NCBI RefSeq assembly: GCF_001399975.1
Contig: NZ_LKBD01000012.1
Location: 1 to 64,000, forward strand
Reading direction: 5' to 3'
Length of the DNA: 64,000 nucleotides
Source of the DNA: Pseudoalteromonas sp. P1-9
GTDB taxonomy: Bacteria > Pseudomonadota > Gammaproteobacteria > Enterobacterales > Alteromonadaceae
The notes under the pieces were generated by a model. It did not search any database. It was not told the origin of the DNA and saw only the letters and a program-made list of their open reading frames with translations. A program made the position numbers and the translations under genes. This document shows, piece after piece, positions 26,968-35,257 of this stretch (position 1 is the first letter of the stretch; each line of letters starts with the position of its first letter).

Positions 26968-27575
26968 CAGCCCTAAACCACCTACATCAGTAGGTGGTTA
27001 TCATTTAAAGGGCTTTGCCTGTAAATGCTACTCATGTTAAATCCAAAGTGATTTTTAGCGAAGTCATAGAGGATAAAACATGAGTAGATATGAACAAGCA
27101 TCGCATGTATTTTGGCGGTGTCAATATCATATAGTTTGGACTCCGAAATATAGGTTTCGTATTTTGAAAAATAAGCTTGGTAAGGATGTTTATCGTAGTA
27201 TTCACGTTTATTGTAAGCAGTTAGGGTGTATTGTTTTAGAGTTAAATGTACAAGTTGACCATGTCCATTTAGTAGTGAAAGTTCCTCCGAAGCTTTCAAT
27301 TTCTCAGTTAATGGGAGCTCTGAAAGGAAAAATAGCCTTAAAGTTATTCAATAAATATCCGCATTTACGGAAAAACAAGTTATGGGGTAATCACTTTTGG
27401 CAAAGAGGTTACTTTGTTGATTCAGTAGGGATTAATGAAGAAATAATAAGACGTTATGTTAGGCATCAAGAAAAACGTGAACGCCAGGAAGAAGGTTCAC
27501 AAATGCGGTTAATGGATTGAAAGCCCCCTTTTAGGGGGTCAACACAAAGCCACCTTCTTTAGAAGGTGGATCTTT
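26968..27575 (+). mobile_element. IS200-type insertion sequence (tnpA only)
   Basis: About 600-bp element: a left-end hairpin (AACCACCTAC/GTAGGTGGTT, 26976-26999), a single tnpA gene, a C5/G5 hairpin at 27524-27538 and a right-end hairpin (CCACCTTCT/AGAAGGTGG, 27550-27569). No terminal inverted repeats and no tnpB, as for IS200. Exact ends need comparison with other copies, because this family makes no target duplication. Confidence 0.88.
27080..27520 (+). CDS. tnpA: IS200/IS605-family Y1 transposase TnpA
   Basis: 146-aa single-strand HUH transposase. Metal-binding His61-Val-His63 (VDHVHLVV) and nucleophile Tyr126 (RRYVRHQ) are present, as is the N-terminal YHIVWTPKYR strand. The frame is full-length, so the element may be active. 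It cuts and rejoins single-stranded ends recognised through subterminal hairpins, which flank the gene here. Confidence 0.96.
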   Translation: MSRYEQASHVFWRCQYHIVWTPKYRFRILKNKLGKDVYRSIHVYCKQLGCIVLELNVQVDHVHLVVKVPPKLSISQLMGALKGKIALKLFNKYPHLRKNKLWGNHFWQRGYFVDSVGINEEIIRRYVRHQEKRERQEEGSQMRLMD

Positions 27576-27606
27576 TACTTTTCTCAAAAAAAATTATTTT
27601 CATTTA

Positions 27607-27631
27607 AACCTTTCCAAACCCTTCTTACGTC
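27607..27631 (+). promoter_or_regulatory. Candidate ECF-type promoter
   Basis: AACC, 17-base spacer, CGTC ahead of the ECF sigma gene; AAC at -35 and CGTC at -10 is the usual pattern for autoregulated ECF sigma factors. It starts about 30 bases after the IS right end. Found by eye only. Confidence 0.4.
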
Positions 27632-27673
27632 TAATAAAGTAATCAACAAGAAAACAACACTAGGGAAGTAAAT

Positions 27674-28243
27674 GTGTTAATTGATGCAGAGCAGCGTTTT
27701 GTAAAAGAACAAGAAGCGAACTTTGATCTGCAGTTAATCGAAAGAGTGAATATGGGCGATAGGCAAGCATTCCATGACTTGTATAACCGCCACTATAAAC
27801 GCGTTTTTGCACTTACTTTACGTTTAACCGCAAATGAAAGCCTTGCTGAGGAAGCACTTCAAGAAGTGTTTGTTCAACTATGGCAAAAGCTATCAAGTTT
27901 TGATGGCAAAGCAAAATTTACTACCTGGTTACACAGTGTAGCGGCAAATATCACTATTAGTTATTTACGTCGACAAACCAATTGGTTGCAAAAAGTTGTC
28001 AGTTTTGAACAGGCGGGTATGCCAGAACAAGAAGTGGATATGTGCCACGGTTTAAACGGGTTAGATAAATACATAGTGCGGCTACCAGAAAAAGCGCGAC
28101 TTGTATTTGTACTGTTTGCGGTAGAAGGGTATCGCCACGAAGAAATTGCAGAACAGTTAAATATGGCTGTGGGCTCTTCTAAAGCGCAGTACCACAGAGC
28201 ACGTAGTTTATTAAAAGAGTGGATGAGTAATGAAACAGACTAA
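27674..28243 (+). CDS. ECF-family RNA polymerase sigma factor
   Basis: 189-aa sigma-70 family protein with only regions 2 and 4. Region 2: DLYNRHYKRVFAL through EEALQEVFVQLWQKLSSF; region 4 ends RHEEIAEQLNMAVGSSKAQYHRARSLL. Start is GTG with SD AGGGA; ATG two bases earlier is out of frame. The next gene overlaps by 14 bases and encodes a membrane protein of anti-sigma type. The likely trigger is envelope-related given the third gene, but unknown. Confidence 0.93.
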   Translation: MLIDAEQRFVKEQEANFDLQLIERVNMGDRQAFHDLYNRHYKRVFALTLRLTANESLAEEALQEVFVQLWQKLSSFDGKAKFTTWLHSVAANITISYLRRQTNWLQKVVSFEQAGMPEQEVDMCHGLNGLDKYIVRLPEKARLVFVLFAVEGYRHEEIAEQLNMAVGSSKAQYHRARSLLKEWMSNETD

Positions 28244-28718
28244 TTTAGACAAAATGCTAGATGAAGCAGTTGCTCAATTGCCAACTGAGGTTAGCCCTAA
28301 AAAAGATTTATGGCAGGGCGTGGAAAACGCGATTGCTAATCAGCCAACACAGACGAGTAAAAAGTCTCATGTTTGGCAGCAAGTTACCGCGTTAGCTGCG
28401 TGTATGTGTTTAGGTTTATTGAGTTATCAAGTGTTCTTTAACCAACAAAGCAGCCAATATGAGGCGGGCTTAAAAGCGATGACGCAAACCTTTAAACATG
28501 AAAAGCAAGCCTTGCTTGTAAAGTACAGCGATCAAAAAGCCCTTGCTGATAATTGGCAAGCGCAATTAGCAGAGTTAGAAGAAGCAGAAAAAGCGATTAA
28601 GTTAGCGTTAGAAAATGAGCCCGAAAACGCCACATTACTAAGAATGTTGTCGCAGGTTTACCAGCAGCAACTCGATTTAATAAACAAGGTTCATGAGCCT
28701 AGCTGGCAACGAATTTAA
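28230..28718 (+). CDS. Putative anti-sigma factor, membrane protein
   Basis: 162 aa with a cytoplasmic N-terminus of about 48 residues (NLDKMLDEAVAQLP...), a single TM segment near 50-70 (VTALAACMCLGLLSYQVFF) and a helical, Glu/Leu-rich periplasmic part. It lacks a clear zinc-binding HxxxCxxC motif. Start codon lies inside the sigma gene, giving coupled translation. Role as anti-sigma factor is inferred from layout and position. Confidence 0.8.
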   Translation: MKQTNLDKMLDEAVAQLPTEVSPKKDLWQGVENAIANQPTQTSKKSHVWQQVTALAACMCLGLLSYQVFFNQQSSQYEAGLKAMTQTFKHEKQALLVKYSDQKALADNWQAQLAELEEAEKAIKLALENEPENATLLRMLSQVYQQQLDLINKVHEPSWQRI

Positions 28719-28729
28719 GAGGAAGTGTT

Positions 28730-29671
28730 ATGAAATTATTAGCTTTTGTTTGTAGTAGTTTATTATCGTTTTCATTGATGGCCGGCGAGCTTATCGATAA
28801 AACCATTGATGTACCAAGCAATAACAAAATATATATTGAAAATGATCAAGGCGAAATTATCCTAAAAGGTTGGGATAAACAGCAAATGCAAGTTTCGGGT
28901 ACCCTTGATGACCGAGCGGATGGTTATATCTTCCGTAACAAAAAAGGCGGACGTACCGAGTTTATTGTGGAAATGCCAAATCATTACAGTCGTAAAGACG
29001 GTAAAGGTTCTAAGCTCACCATCTTTGTGCCAAAAACACATTTTATCAATATCGAAAGTGTAAACGCCGACATGGATATCGCAGAGCTTAGCGCAGGCAT
29101 TGTACTGGATACGGTAAATGGTGATATTGATATTCAAGATGTTACGGGTCGTATCAATCTTGATACCGTAAATGGCGACATTAAATCGCACAATCTGAAT
29201 GGTCAAATTCGTATTGAAACGGTTAATGGTGATATTCGTGATACCAATTCGCAAGGCAGTATGCGTGTTGAGGCAGTTAATGGTGATTTAACAAGTGATA
29301 CCAAGAGTAAAGACATTCGCATTGAAAGCGTTAATGGCGATGTAGAAATTAACGCAGATATGATTAAAGACTTTGAAATTACGACAGTAGGCGGTGAAGT
29401 GGAAGTGACAATGCAAGCACTTAGCCGTGGCGCCAATATTCAAGCTGAAACGGTTAATGGTGATATTTTGTTTAAATTACCGCGTGACTTATCAGCAGAT
29501 GTTGAAATAGCCGCTCACGCTGGCGGTAAAATTAGAAATGGTCTATCAAAAGATAAACCTAAAAAAGCAAAATATGGCCCATCAAGCTCACTTGAATTTC
29601 AACTGAAAGACGGTGATGTTGAAATCGAAATCGACACAGTAAATGGTCGTATCGAGCTAAAATACAATTAA
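28730..29671 (+). CDS. Exported DUF4097 beta-repeat protein
   Basis: 313 aa with a signal peptide ending LMAGE. The rest is a DUF4097-type parallel beta-strand repeat: units of 17-19 residues each carrying VNGD (six times), plus VNAD and VNGR variants, forming rungs of a beta-solenoid. Third gene of the sigma/anti-sigma operon, 11 bases after gene two, with SD AGAGGAAG, so probably the sigma factor's main target or a regulator of its signal. Biochemical function of the family is unknown. Confidence 0.88.
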   Translation: MKLLAFVCSSLLSFSLMAGELIDKTIDVPSNNKIYIENDQGEIILKGWDKQQMQVSGTLDDRADGYIFRNKKGGRTEFIVEMPNHYSRKDGKGSKLTIFVPKTHFINIESVNADMDIAELSAGIVLDTVNGDIDIQDVTGRINLDTVNGDIKSHNLNGQIRIETVNGDIRDTNSQGSMRVEAVNGDLTSDTKSKDIRIESVNGDVEINADMIKDFEITTVGGEVEVTMQALSRGANIQAETVNGDILFKLPRDLSADVEIAAHAGGKIRNGLSKDKPKKAKYGPSSSLEFQLKDGDVEIEIDTVNGRIELKYN

Positions 29672-29689
29672 TCATCGCGCATATTTAAT

Positions 29690-29717
29690 AAAGCCCGGCT
29701 CAATGCTGGGTTTTTTT
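29690..29717 (+). terminator. Rho-independent terminator
   Basis: CCCGGC/GCTGGG stem (one G-U), five-base loop, seven T; ends the ECF operon. Confidence 0.9.
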
Positions 29718-29765
29718 ATTGGTTCTGGTTAGAATAGCTAGATTCTCTTCGAGTTAAATCCAGTC

Positions 29766-31145
29766 ATGGCAAAAGCAGATAAACAATTAGATACCTTAAA
29801 AGTCCCTCCGCATTCAATTGAAGCTGAACAGTCGGTGTTGGGCGGTCTAATGCTTGATAATGAAGCATGGGACCGTGTTGCCGAGCGTGTTGTAGCGCAA
29901 GATTTTTATACCCGTACGCACAAGCTTATTTTTGAAGCGATGGAAAAGCTAGTTGAAAGCGGTCACCCCATCGATTTAATTACTATTTCTGAAACATTAG
30001 AAAAAACCAACGAGCTGGATTCTATTGGTGGATTTGCGTATCTGGGCGAAATTGCTAAAAACACGCCAAGTGCAGCGAACATCAATGCTTACGCTGAAAT
30101 TGTACGCGAGCGTGCAGTAGTTCGTGAAATGATCCATGTGGCCAATGAAATTGCTGATGCAGGTTATAACCCTGAAGGGCGAGATAGTCACGACTTACTC
30201 GATTTAGCTGAAACCAAAGTATTTAAAATTGCTGAGCAACGCACAAAAAGCTCAGATGGTCCGCAGAATATTCATAATATTCTTGAAAAAACCATCGACA
30301 AAATTGAAGAGTTATATCAATCACCGCAAGACGGTGTGACAGGGGTAAGTACTGGCTACAGTGATTTAGACAAAATGACGGCTGGTATGCAACCTTCAGA
30401 CTTAATTATCGTTGCCGCGCGTCCTTCAATGGGTAAAACCACCTTTGCTATGAACCTTGCAGAACATGCTGCTATGACGCAAGACAAGCCAACGCTTATT
30501 TTCTCGTTAGAGATGCCGTCAGAGCAGATTATGATGAGGATGCTGGCATCCCTTGGTCGTATTAACCAAACCAAAGTGCGCACCGGTCAGCTTGATGATG
30601 ATGATTGGGCGCGTTTATCGTCAACTATGGGGTTGTTAATTGAAAAAGGCAAAATGTTTGTCGATGACTCATCAGGCCTAACACCTACCGAATTGCGTTC
30701 ACGTGCGCGTCGTATTGCGCGTGATCATGGCGGTATTAGCATGATTATGGTGGATTACCTTCAGCTTATGCGAGTGCCAAGCTTACAAGACAACCGAACA
30801 TTAGAAATCGCCGAAATTTCACGCTCTCTCAAAGCCTTAGCAAAAGAGCTTGAATGTCCGGTTATTGCACTCTCTCAGCTTAACCGTACACTAGAGCAAC
30901 GTGCTGATAAGCGTCCAATCAACTCCGACTTACGTGAATCGGGTTCAATCGAGCAGGATGCCGACTTAATCATGTTTATTTATCGTGATGAAGTTTATAA
31001 CGAGGATTCAACCGATAAAGGCGTCGCTGAAATTATTATTGGTAAGCAGCGTAATGGTCCAATTGGTAAAGTACGCTTAACCTTCCAAGGTCAATTCTCG
31101 CGATTTGACAACTACGCGGGACCAGCAGTGGATGATGAGTATTAA
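29766..31145 (+). CDS. dnaB: Replicative DNA helicase
   Basis: 459-aa hexameric 5'-3' helicase of the replisome. N-terminal DnaG-interacting domain begins PHSIEAEQSVLGGLM; RecA-like domain has Walker A ARPSMGKTTFA, Walker B MIMVDYLQLM and the arginine-finger region KQRNGPIG. No intein. Stop overlaps the alr start by one base. Confidence 0.98.
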   Translation: MAKADKQLDTLKVPPHSIEAEQSVLGGLMLDNEAWDRVAERVVAQDFYTRTHKLIFEAMEKLVESGHPIDLITISETLEKTNELDSIGGFAYLGEIAKNTPSAANINAYAEIVRERAVVREMIHVANEIADAGYNPEGRDSHDLLDLAETKVFKIAEQRTKSSDGPQNIHNILEKTIDKIEELYQSPQDGVTGVSTGYSDLDKMTAGMQPSDLIIVAARPSMGKTTFAMNLAEHAAMTQDKPTLIFSLEMPSEQIMMRMLASLGRINQTKVRTGQLDDDDWARLSSTMGLLIEKGKMFVDDSSGLTPTELRSRARRIARDHGGISMIMVDYLQLMRVPSLQDNRTLEIAEISRSLKALAKELECPVIALSQLNRTLEQRADKRPINSDLRESGSIEQDADLIMFIYRDEVYNEDSTDKGVAEIIIGKQRNGPIGKVRLTFQGQFSRFDNYAGPAVDDEY

Positions 31146-32224
31146 TGCGACTCGCTTGCGCCGAAATCAATTTAACAGCGTTAAATCATAATCTAACGCG
31201 AGTAAAAGAGCTTGCGCCGGGCGCGAGCATTATGGCTGTGCTAAAAGCCAATGCTTACGGGCATGGTTTGGTAACTATTGCACAAAGCCTAGTTGACGCA
31301 GATGCTTTTGCGGTTGCCAGAATCGACGAAGCCTTGGCGTTGCGTGCCGGTGGTGTAATTAAACCAATCGTGCTGCTTGAAGGGGTTTTTCGCGCGGAAG
31401 ATTTAGCGATTGCAGCAACCAGTAACTTTAATGTTGTGGTACATGATGAAGCACAGCTGGTTATGCTTGAAAACGCAAAGCTTGCAAGCCCAATAAGCGC
31501 ATGGTTAAAACTTGATACCGGCATGCACCGTTTAGGCATTGAGCCTAATCAGTGTAATGATATGTACATGCGTTTAGAGCGCTGTAATAGTGTGGCTGAA
31601 AATATTAAGTTAATGACCCATTTTGCCTGCGCAGACGATCTTGATGATGGTAAAACGACTGAGCAAATGGCGCTCTTTTTCGATAGTATTAAAGGCAAAA
31701 ATAACGAATTGTGCTTGGCAAATTCAGCAGGTATTGTTGGTTGGCCAAATAGTCATTGTGATTGGGTTAGACCAGGCTTAATGCTTTATGGTGTATCACC
31801 AATGATCGACTCAACAGGGCAAGATCATCAATTAACCGCAGTAATGCGATTAACCAGCAGCATTATTGCTATTCGTGATGTAAAAGCGGGTGAAACGGTT
31901 GGTTATGGCAGTGCCTGGCGTGCAGCGAGCGATACTCGAATTGGCGTGGTGGCTATGGGTTATGGCGACGGTTACCCAAGACATGCGCCAAATGGCACGC
32001 CAGTGATGATTCAAGGTAAGCGCTTTGCGATTGTTGGTCGTGTGTCGATGGATATGATCACCATAGAACTTGGCGATGACGACTCAGTGGCGCTAGGTGA
32101 TGAAGTAGAGTTATGGGGACCAAATTTGCCAGTTGAGCAAATTGCGCAGTTTGCAACGACCATTCCTTACGAGCTTCTGTGCAACATAACCCCTCGGGTT
32201 GAATATAAGTATATCCAAGAATAG
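31145..32224 (+). CDS. alr: Alanine racemase, biosynthetic
   Basis: 359-aa PLP enzyme converting L- to D-alanine for peptidoglycan. PLP Lys34 in VLKANAYGHG; catalytic Tyr region YGSAWRA and the C-terminal MDMITIEL segment are present. Translationally coupled to dnaB (TAATG), an order common in gammaproteobacteria. Convergent with yjbQ, 26 bases apart; a 7-bp hairpin (GCGAGGT/ACCTCGC) lies between the stops. Confidence 0.97.
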   Translation: MRLACAEINLTALNHNLTRVKELAPGASIMAVLKANAYGHGLVTIAQSLVDADAFAVARIDEALALRAGGVIKPIVLLEGVFRAEDLAIAATSNFNVVVHDEAQLVMLENAKLASPISAWLKLDTGMHRLGIEPNQCNDMYMRLERCNSVAENIKLMTHFACADDLDDGKTTEQMALFFDSIKGKNNELCLANSAGIVGWPNSHCDWVRPGLMLYGVSPMIDSTGQDHQLTAVMRLTSSIIAIRDVKAGETVGYGSAWRAASDTRIGVVAMGYGDGYPRHAPNGTPVMIQGKRFAIVGRVSMDMITIELGDDDSVALGDEVELWGPNLPVEQIAQFATTIPYELLCNITPRVEYKYIQE

Positions 32225-32250
32225 TTTTGTTTTGCAGCCAAGCGCGAGGT

Positions 32251-32679
32251 TTAGAATACCTCGCCCTGTATTGTAGCGACTAAGGTGCGAGCACCTCCGT
32301 AGTCTCTGTGTTCACCAAGATAAATACCTTGCCACGTGCCCATATTAAGCTGACCATTAGCAATGGGAATTGAGATACTTGAACCCAGAGTGCTTGCCTT
32401 AATGTGCGCTGGCATATCATCATCACCTTCGTAATCATGCTGATAATAACTTTGACCTTGCGGTACAAATTTATTGAAATGAGTTTCCATATCAATACGC
32501 ACGGTTGGATCGGCGTTTTCGTTAATCGTTAAACTAGCAGATGTATGCTGTATAAATAGGTGCAGTATGCCAATACGGTAATTGCGCAGTTCAGCAAGGT
32601 GACGCGTAATTTCAGCGTCTATTAAATGAAAACCTCGCGCACGAGGTTTTAATTGAAAGCTTTTTTGTTGCCAACTCAT
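32251..32679 (-). CDS. yjbQ: YjbQ/UPF0047 family protein
   Basis: 142-aa member of the YjbQ family, some of which have weak thiamin-phosphate synthase activity; true role uncertain. Visible signature: LHLFIQHTSASLTINENADP, DDDMPAHIKASTLG and the C-terminal GTWQGIYLGEHRD. ATG at 32679 is chosen over an upstream TTG: it starts MSWQQKSF as in homologues. It begins 2 bases after the cheX-like stop, so it is probably coupled, although the functions seem unrelated. Confidence 0.92.
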   Translation of the reverse strand: MSWQQKSFQLKPRARGFHLIDAEITRHLAELRNYRIGILHLFIQHTSASLTINENADPTVRIDMETHFNKFVPQGQSYYQHDYEGDDDMPAHIKASTLGSSISIPIANGQLNMGTWQGIYLGEHRDYGGARTLVATIQGEVF

Positions 32680-32681
32680 GA

Positions 32682-33149
32682 TTATAGTTTGTCGAAACAA
32701 ACCTCAATATGTGCAGCACCGAAATCCGATGTAAACGGCATAATTAGTTTCGGACCTTCACATTTATGAGTAATAGTGTGGTCTTTACCTGATACAACAA
32801 CGGGCGTTGCCATATCAAATTCGTAGCCCTTGTCGCCTAGTAAGTTTTTAGCACCACCGGCAACCATATTGGTAATTTCACCAACCATGTCGGTGACTTC
32901 TTCGTTTATTTTCTCAGGGCGTTCACCGAGCATGCGCTCCATAATGGTCATGGCGAGTTCGCCATCAAAGGTAATAGACAAAGAACCTTTAGTTTGTGGG
33001 CCAACCATACCGATTAAGCCTGATACATCGCCAACAGCCACTTCTGTTTTCTTTATTTTGGGCTTGCCCGGCGTCAGATCTGTTTGTGCCATTGTTGATA
33101 ACACATTGAGTAAAGAAGAAATAAATGGGTTTATGAATTCTACATTCAT
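32682..33149 (-). CDS. CheX-like chemotaxis phosphatase family protein
   Basis: 155 aa, starts MNVEFINPFISSLLNVL and carries the CheX/CheC/FliY-type E-x2-N catalytic motif in VGEITNMVAGGAKNLLG. Such proteins dephosphorylate CheY-P. Single-domain, length close to CheX of Thermotoga and Borrelia (about 155). Isolated from other che genes. Could instead act on another receiver protein, several of which lie in this window. Confidence 0.88.
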   Translation of the reverse strand: MNVEFINPFISSLLNVLSTMAQTDLTPGKPKIKKTEVAVGDVSGLIGMVGPQTKGSLSITFDGELAMTIMERMLGERPEKINEEVTDMVGEITNMVAGGAKNLLGDKGYEFDMATPVVVSGKDHTITHKCEGPKLIMPFTSDFGAAHIEVCFDKL

Positions 33150-33233
33150 GTTTTAGTCCGGTTCCGTTTTTTAGGCGTATATCATCTATAATTCAAGAAT
33201 GAAGTTGCGATTTTTGCAAACTAATTCTGATAT

Positions 33234-33665
33234 TTATTGACACTTAGCGCAAATACCACGCGCTTCAATTGTTTGAGTTACAACTTTAAAACCCAAATCT
33301 GTCGCTTGATTGTTCAGCTCGTGCGCAATTGCGTGAGAATGAAGCTCTTCAACATGGCCGCATTTTTCGCAAATGAGTAACTGAACTGGATGAGTATGTT
33401 CAAAATGATGGCACAGCATAAATGCATTAGTGCTTTCAATTTTGTGAATAAAGCCCATTTCGGCTAAGAAATCGAGCGCTCTATAGATTGTAGCAGGTTT
33501 TGCATTAGGCTCAGTTTGCTTTAATTGCTCTAGCAAATCATAAGCGCCAACACCTGATTGAGTGCCAGCCAATAAGCGAAAAACTTTCTCGCGAATTGTC
33601 GTAAAGCGAACCCCTTTGTCGTTGCAAACGACTTTTGCTTTTTCTGTTAATGCTTCAACTGTCAT
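33234..33665 (-). CDS. zur: Fur-family regulator, Zur
   Basis: 143-aa zinc-responsive repressor. Winged helix (TTIREKVFRLL, PATIYRALDFLAEMGFIHKIE), metal-binding HHFEHTHPVQ, and Cys4 zinc site CEKC and CAKC at the C-terminus. Zur rather than Fur by the short N-terminus and position beside dusA, as in E. coli. The frame continues to 33692, but ATG 33665 has a GAGGAA SD. Divergent from dusA. Confidence 0.9.
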   Translation of the reverse strand: MTVEALTEKAKVVCNDKGVRFTTIREKVFRLLAGTQSGVGAYDLLEQLKQTEPNAKPATIYRALDFLAEMGFIHKIESTNAFMLCHHFEHTHPVQLLICEKCGHVEELHSHAIAHELNNQATDLGFKVVTQTIEARGICAKCQ

Positions 33666-33759
33666 AAAATTGTTCCTCGATATCAAAGTCATCTTACCAC
33701 AATCAATTTAACTATTTGTAGTTAAGTCTTTAAGCAAATCCCTCTTTTATGAATATAAA

Positions 33760-33788
33760 TTGAGCAAAGACAAAAAATCGAGTAGAAT
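33760..33788 (+). promoter_or_regulatory. Sigma-70 promoter of dusA
   Basis: TTGAGC, 17-bp spacer, TAGAAT; start near 33795, 22 bases before the GTG start of dusA. Confidence 0.55.
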
Positions 33789-33816
33789 CGCGACCCCATA
33801 TTTACTGAGGTGTAGC

Positions 33817-34779
33817 GTGAATAGACGTTTTTCTGTAGCCCCAATGCTCGATTGGACGGATAGGCATTGTCGTACTTTCCATCGACAATTAACAAAGCAT
33901 TCAGTGTTATACACTGAAATGATTACAACTGGTGCAATTATTTTTGGCAAAGGTGACTATTTACATTTTGGCCAACATGAGCAACCGGTGGCACTGCAAT
34001 TGGGTGGTTCCGATCCGAAAGCATTAGCAGAATGCGCAAAACGTGCTGACCAATATGGCTATCAAGAAATTAATTTAAACGTCGGGTGCCCATCTGATCG
34101 TGTGCAAAATGGTCGCTTTGGCGCCTGTTTAATGGCCGAGCCTCAGTTGGTGGCTGAATGTATTGCGGCGATGAAAGCTGAAACAGACGTACCTGTTACC
34201 GTTAAAACGCGTATTGGAATCGACGAGCAAGACTCATACGAGTTCTTAACGGCATTAATTGATGCTAATTATAATGTGGGTTGTCGTGATTTTATAATCC
34301 ATGCACGCAAAGCGTGGTTGCAAGGTTTAAGCCCGAAAGAAAACCGTGAAATCCCGCCGCTCGATTATGAGCGTGTTTACCAACTTAAGCGTGATTTTAG
34401 TGATTGTCACATTTCACTAAACGGTGGTGTAAAAACCATTGATGAATGTTTAACGCATTTACAGCATATTGACGGTGTAATGGTTGGACGTGAAGCATAT
34501 GCCAATCCCTATATGCTGGCTGAAGTTGATAAGCTAATTTATGGTGATGAGCAAAGTACAACGTTGACTCGCCACCAAGTGGTGCGCAATATGTTTGATT
34601 ATATAGAATCAGAAATGACACAAGGTGCAAACTTTTGGCATGTTGTAAGGCATATGCTGGGTATTTTCCAAGGTCAGCCAGGAGCACGTTCATACCGTCG
34701 TCATCTTTCTGAAAATGGTCATAAGAAAGATGCTCAAATTTCATTACTTGAAGAAGCGCTGGCGTTTGTTCCTGAGTAA
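33817..34779 (+). CDS. dusA: tRNA-dihydrouridine synthase A
   Basis: 320-aa flavoenzyme reducing uridines 20/20a in the tRNA D-loop. FMN barrel with [14 protein letters not shown], catalytic Cys in [21 protein letters not shown] region, [16 protein letters not shown] and LNGGV. GTG 33817 has SD GAGG and starts [10 protein letters not shown] as homologues do; the upstream TTG overlaps the promoter. Zur-dusA-(psp) order resembles E. coli zur-dusA-pspG. Confidence 0.95.
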   Translation: MNRRFSVAPMLDWTDRHCRTFHRQLTKHSVLYTEMITTGAIIFGKGDYLHFGQHEQPVALQLGGSDPKALAECAKRADQYGYQEINLNVGCPSDRVQNGRFGACLMAEPQLVAECIAAMKAETDVPVTVKTRIGIDEQDSYEFLTALIDANYNVGCRDFIIHARKAWLQGLSPKENREIPPLDYERVYQLKRDFSDCHISLNGGVKTIDECLTHLQHIDGVMVGREAYANPYMLAEVDKLIYGDEQSTTLTRHQVVRNMFDYIESEMTQGANFWHVVRHMLGIFQGQPGARSYRRHLSENGHKKDAQISLLEEALAFVPE

Positions 34780-34823
34780 TATCCCGAAATAGGGAAACCC
34801 CAATTCCGTATTTGGGAAAATTA

Positions 34824-34868
34824 AAAGCTAAATATTGGTTAAATTAACCAGTGTTTGGCTTTTTTTTT
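34824..34868 (+). terminator. Terminator after dusA, overlapping a psp-type upstream site
   Basis: 19-bp stem (three G-U pairs) around GGTTAAATTAACC followed by nine T. The same bases (TTAAATTAACCA, 34839-34850) repeat the left arm of the inverted repeat upstream of pspA, so the stem may double as an activator site for the sigma-54 promoter at 34924. Confidence 0.85.
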
Positions 34869-34923
34869 ATTTGTCAGGTTAGTGTTTTTTATTATTTTTA
34901 TTTTAATCAATGAGTTATGTTTT

Positions 34924-34939
34924 TGGCATGCTCTTTGTT
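34924..34939 (+). promoter_or_regulatory. Sigma-54 promoter of the small-gene pair
   Basis: TGGCATG-CTCT-TTGTT, with GG at 34925 and GT 10 bases later, very close to the -24/-12 consensus TGGCAC-N5-TTGC. It lies about 39 bases upstream of the ATG at 34978. The motif is seen; activity is inferred. Confidence 0.75.
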
Positions 34940-34977
34940 AAGTATTACGTACGATTCTTAATATTTAACCGAACGTT

Positions 34978-35139
34978 ATGTTAGCAAAAATAGTTACTAC
35001 AGCGTTGTTACTTATCAGTTTACTTCTGCAATCTGTACTTGCAACGCAAGCAGAGCAACAAGCGCAGCTTGAGCAGGTGTGTGAGCAAGTACCGAGTGTG
35101 GCTAACTTATTGCAATTGAAGTGCGAAAAAGGAGCTTAA
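34978..35139 (+). CDS. Small exported or membrane protein, 53 aa
   Basis: 53-codon frame: hydrophobic N-terminus (TTALLLISLLLQSVLA) that is a signal peptide or TM, then a helical tail with two Cys (EQVCEQV and LKCEKG) that could pair. No strong SD. It is preceded by a sigma-54 promoter and followed 1 base later by another tiny gene with a strong SD. I do not recognise a family. E. coli has the sigma-54-driven pspG at this place next to dusA, but the sequence is not PspG-like. Confidence 0.68.
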   Translation: MLAKIVTTALLLISLLLQSVLATQAEQQAQLEQVCEQVPSVANLLQLKCEKGA

Positions 35140-35140
35140 A

Positions 35141-35257
35141 ATGTTGGACTTACTTGATTTATTTAGCCTGTTTTTATTACCAGTTGTTAGTTTATTAGTG
35201 ACAGTGGGTGTGTGGCACGGATTTATTGGGCAGCGTGGCCAAACTATTTTTAAATAA
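35141..35257 (+). CDS. Tiny membrane protein, 38 aa
   Basis: 38-codon frame, one base after the previous stop, with a strong SD (AAGGAG, 7 bases before ATG). One TM helix (LFSLFLLPVVSLLVTVGVW) and a short basic tail (GQRGQTIFK), so likely an inner-membrane single-span peptide with the tail in the cytoplasm. Second gene of a sigma-54 transcription unit upstream of pspA. Size and layout recall PspB/PspG-type small stress proteins, without sequence similarity I can name. Confidence 0.7.
   Translation: MLDLLDLFSLFLLPVVSLLVTVGVWHGFIGQRGQTIFK

Noticed and set aside
28862..29254. Antisense 130-codon frame opposite the DUF4097 gene
   Set aside because: It mirrors the VNGD repeat of the sense strand, with no SD and no family; a by-product of repeat codon use.
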